From Sambucus nigra (Eukaryota; Streptophyta; Magnoliopsida; Dipsacales; Adoxaceae): a stretch of 64,000 nt of DNA. This document shows, one piece after another, positions 63,917 to 64,000 of this stretch. The notes under the pieces are model-generated. The model was not told the DNA's origin, did no database searches, and saw only the letters and a list, made by a program, of their open reading frames with translations. Within the stretch, counting starts at the first letter, position 1. The number at the start of each line of letters is the position of its first letter. The stretch is taken from the NCBI GenBank assembly GCA_949130495.1, contig OX422215.1, positions 530,827,755 to 530,891,754 of the forward strand. Reading direction: 5' to 3'. The position numbers were made by a program, and so were the translations under genes.

Positions 63917-64000
63917 ACATTTTTGTCATACGAGTGTGCAAACTTATTGTATTTTGTGTCATGTGTGTTTTTATATCTATATATATATACAAGTACTTAT
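63917..64000 (+). repeat. Direct repeat flanking GW, right copy, and AT minisatellite at window end
   Basis: The right copy of the 60-bp direct repeat is followed at once by TATCTATATATATATACAAG and TACTTAT, the motif that lies outside the left copy. The window ends here, so it cannot be seen whether another gag unit follows. Confidence 0.85.

Noticed and set aside
1..64000. tRNA, rRNA or other RNA genes
   Set aside because: No cloverleaf, rRNA or snRNA landmark was seen on either strand. Primer sites match tRNA ends only over about a dozen bases.

Overview
This window is nuclear DNA of a flowering plant, most likely a eudicot, with no species call possible. Reasons: it carries two copies of a DUO1-like R2R3-MYB gene (a land-plant regulator of the male germ line), LTR retrotransposons of the plant-specific Tat and Athila lineages, many non-autonomous copia-like elements, and AT-rich intergenic DNA with long AT and GA microsatellites. 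No intact host gene was found. Almost everything between 7 kb and 54 kb is retrotransposon.

Layout. (1) 1-5.76 kb and 55.15-60.85 kb are two direct copies of one host segment. Each holds a broken Ty1/copia reverse transcriptase relic, a foldback, a DUO1-like MYB on the minus strand whose first intron carries a hAT-like insertion, and a tandem array of about 185-bp units. Each MYB copy is killed by a different nonsense codon in exon 2. (2) 5.9-8.65 kb: a hAT/MITE-like element, microsatellites, and the LTR plus gag remnant of a Tat-like Ty3/gypsy element. (3) 8.64-54.1 kb: a mosaic of non-autonomous elements. A 15.1-kb block (unit A, 9998-25104) is repeated directly behind itself (unit B, 25105-52220). 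Unit B is longer only because a Tat element of 11.9 kb (33940-45832) jumped into it; unit A keeps the empty site. (4) 54.1-55.1 kb: about 1 kb with nothing recognisable. (5) 60.85-64 kb: a gag-only copia-like element.

Each 15.1-kb unit contains, left to right: GY (minus strand, copia-like gag, iMet-type primer site), pieces of GX (minus strand, a related family that keeps the coiled coil and second zinc knuckle of gag), an Athila-like element on the plus strand with gag and protease but no reverse transcriptase, RNase H or integrase, and GZ (plus strand, same gag family). GW at the right end of the window is a fourth member. GX, GY, GZ and GW are labels used only here. None shows any pol domain, so they look like gag-only elements that would depend on an autonomous copia partner.

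The Tat element is the one element here with a complete domain set: LTRs with a 5-bp target duplication, gag, protease, reverse transcriptase, RNase H, a second RNase H-like domain, integrase, an eight-unit 102-bp tandem array, and an antisense open reading frame split by two probable introns. It has many stops and frameshifts and should be dead. Relative order of events: mosaic assembled, then 15.1-kb tandem duplication, then Tat insertion. The age of the MYB segment duplication relative to these cannot be set from this window.
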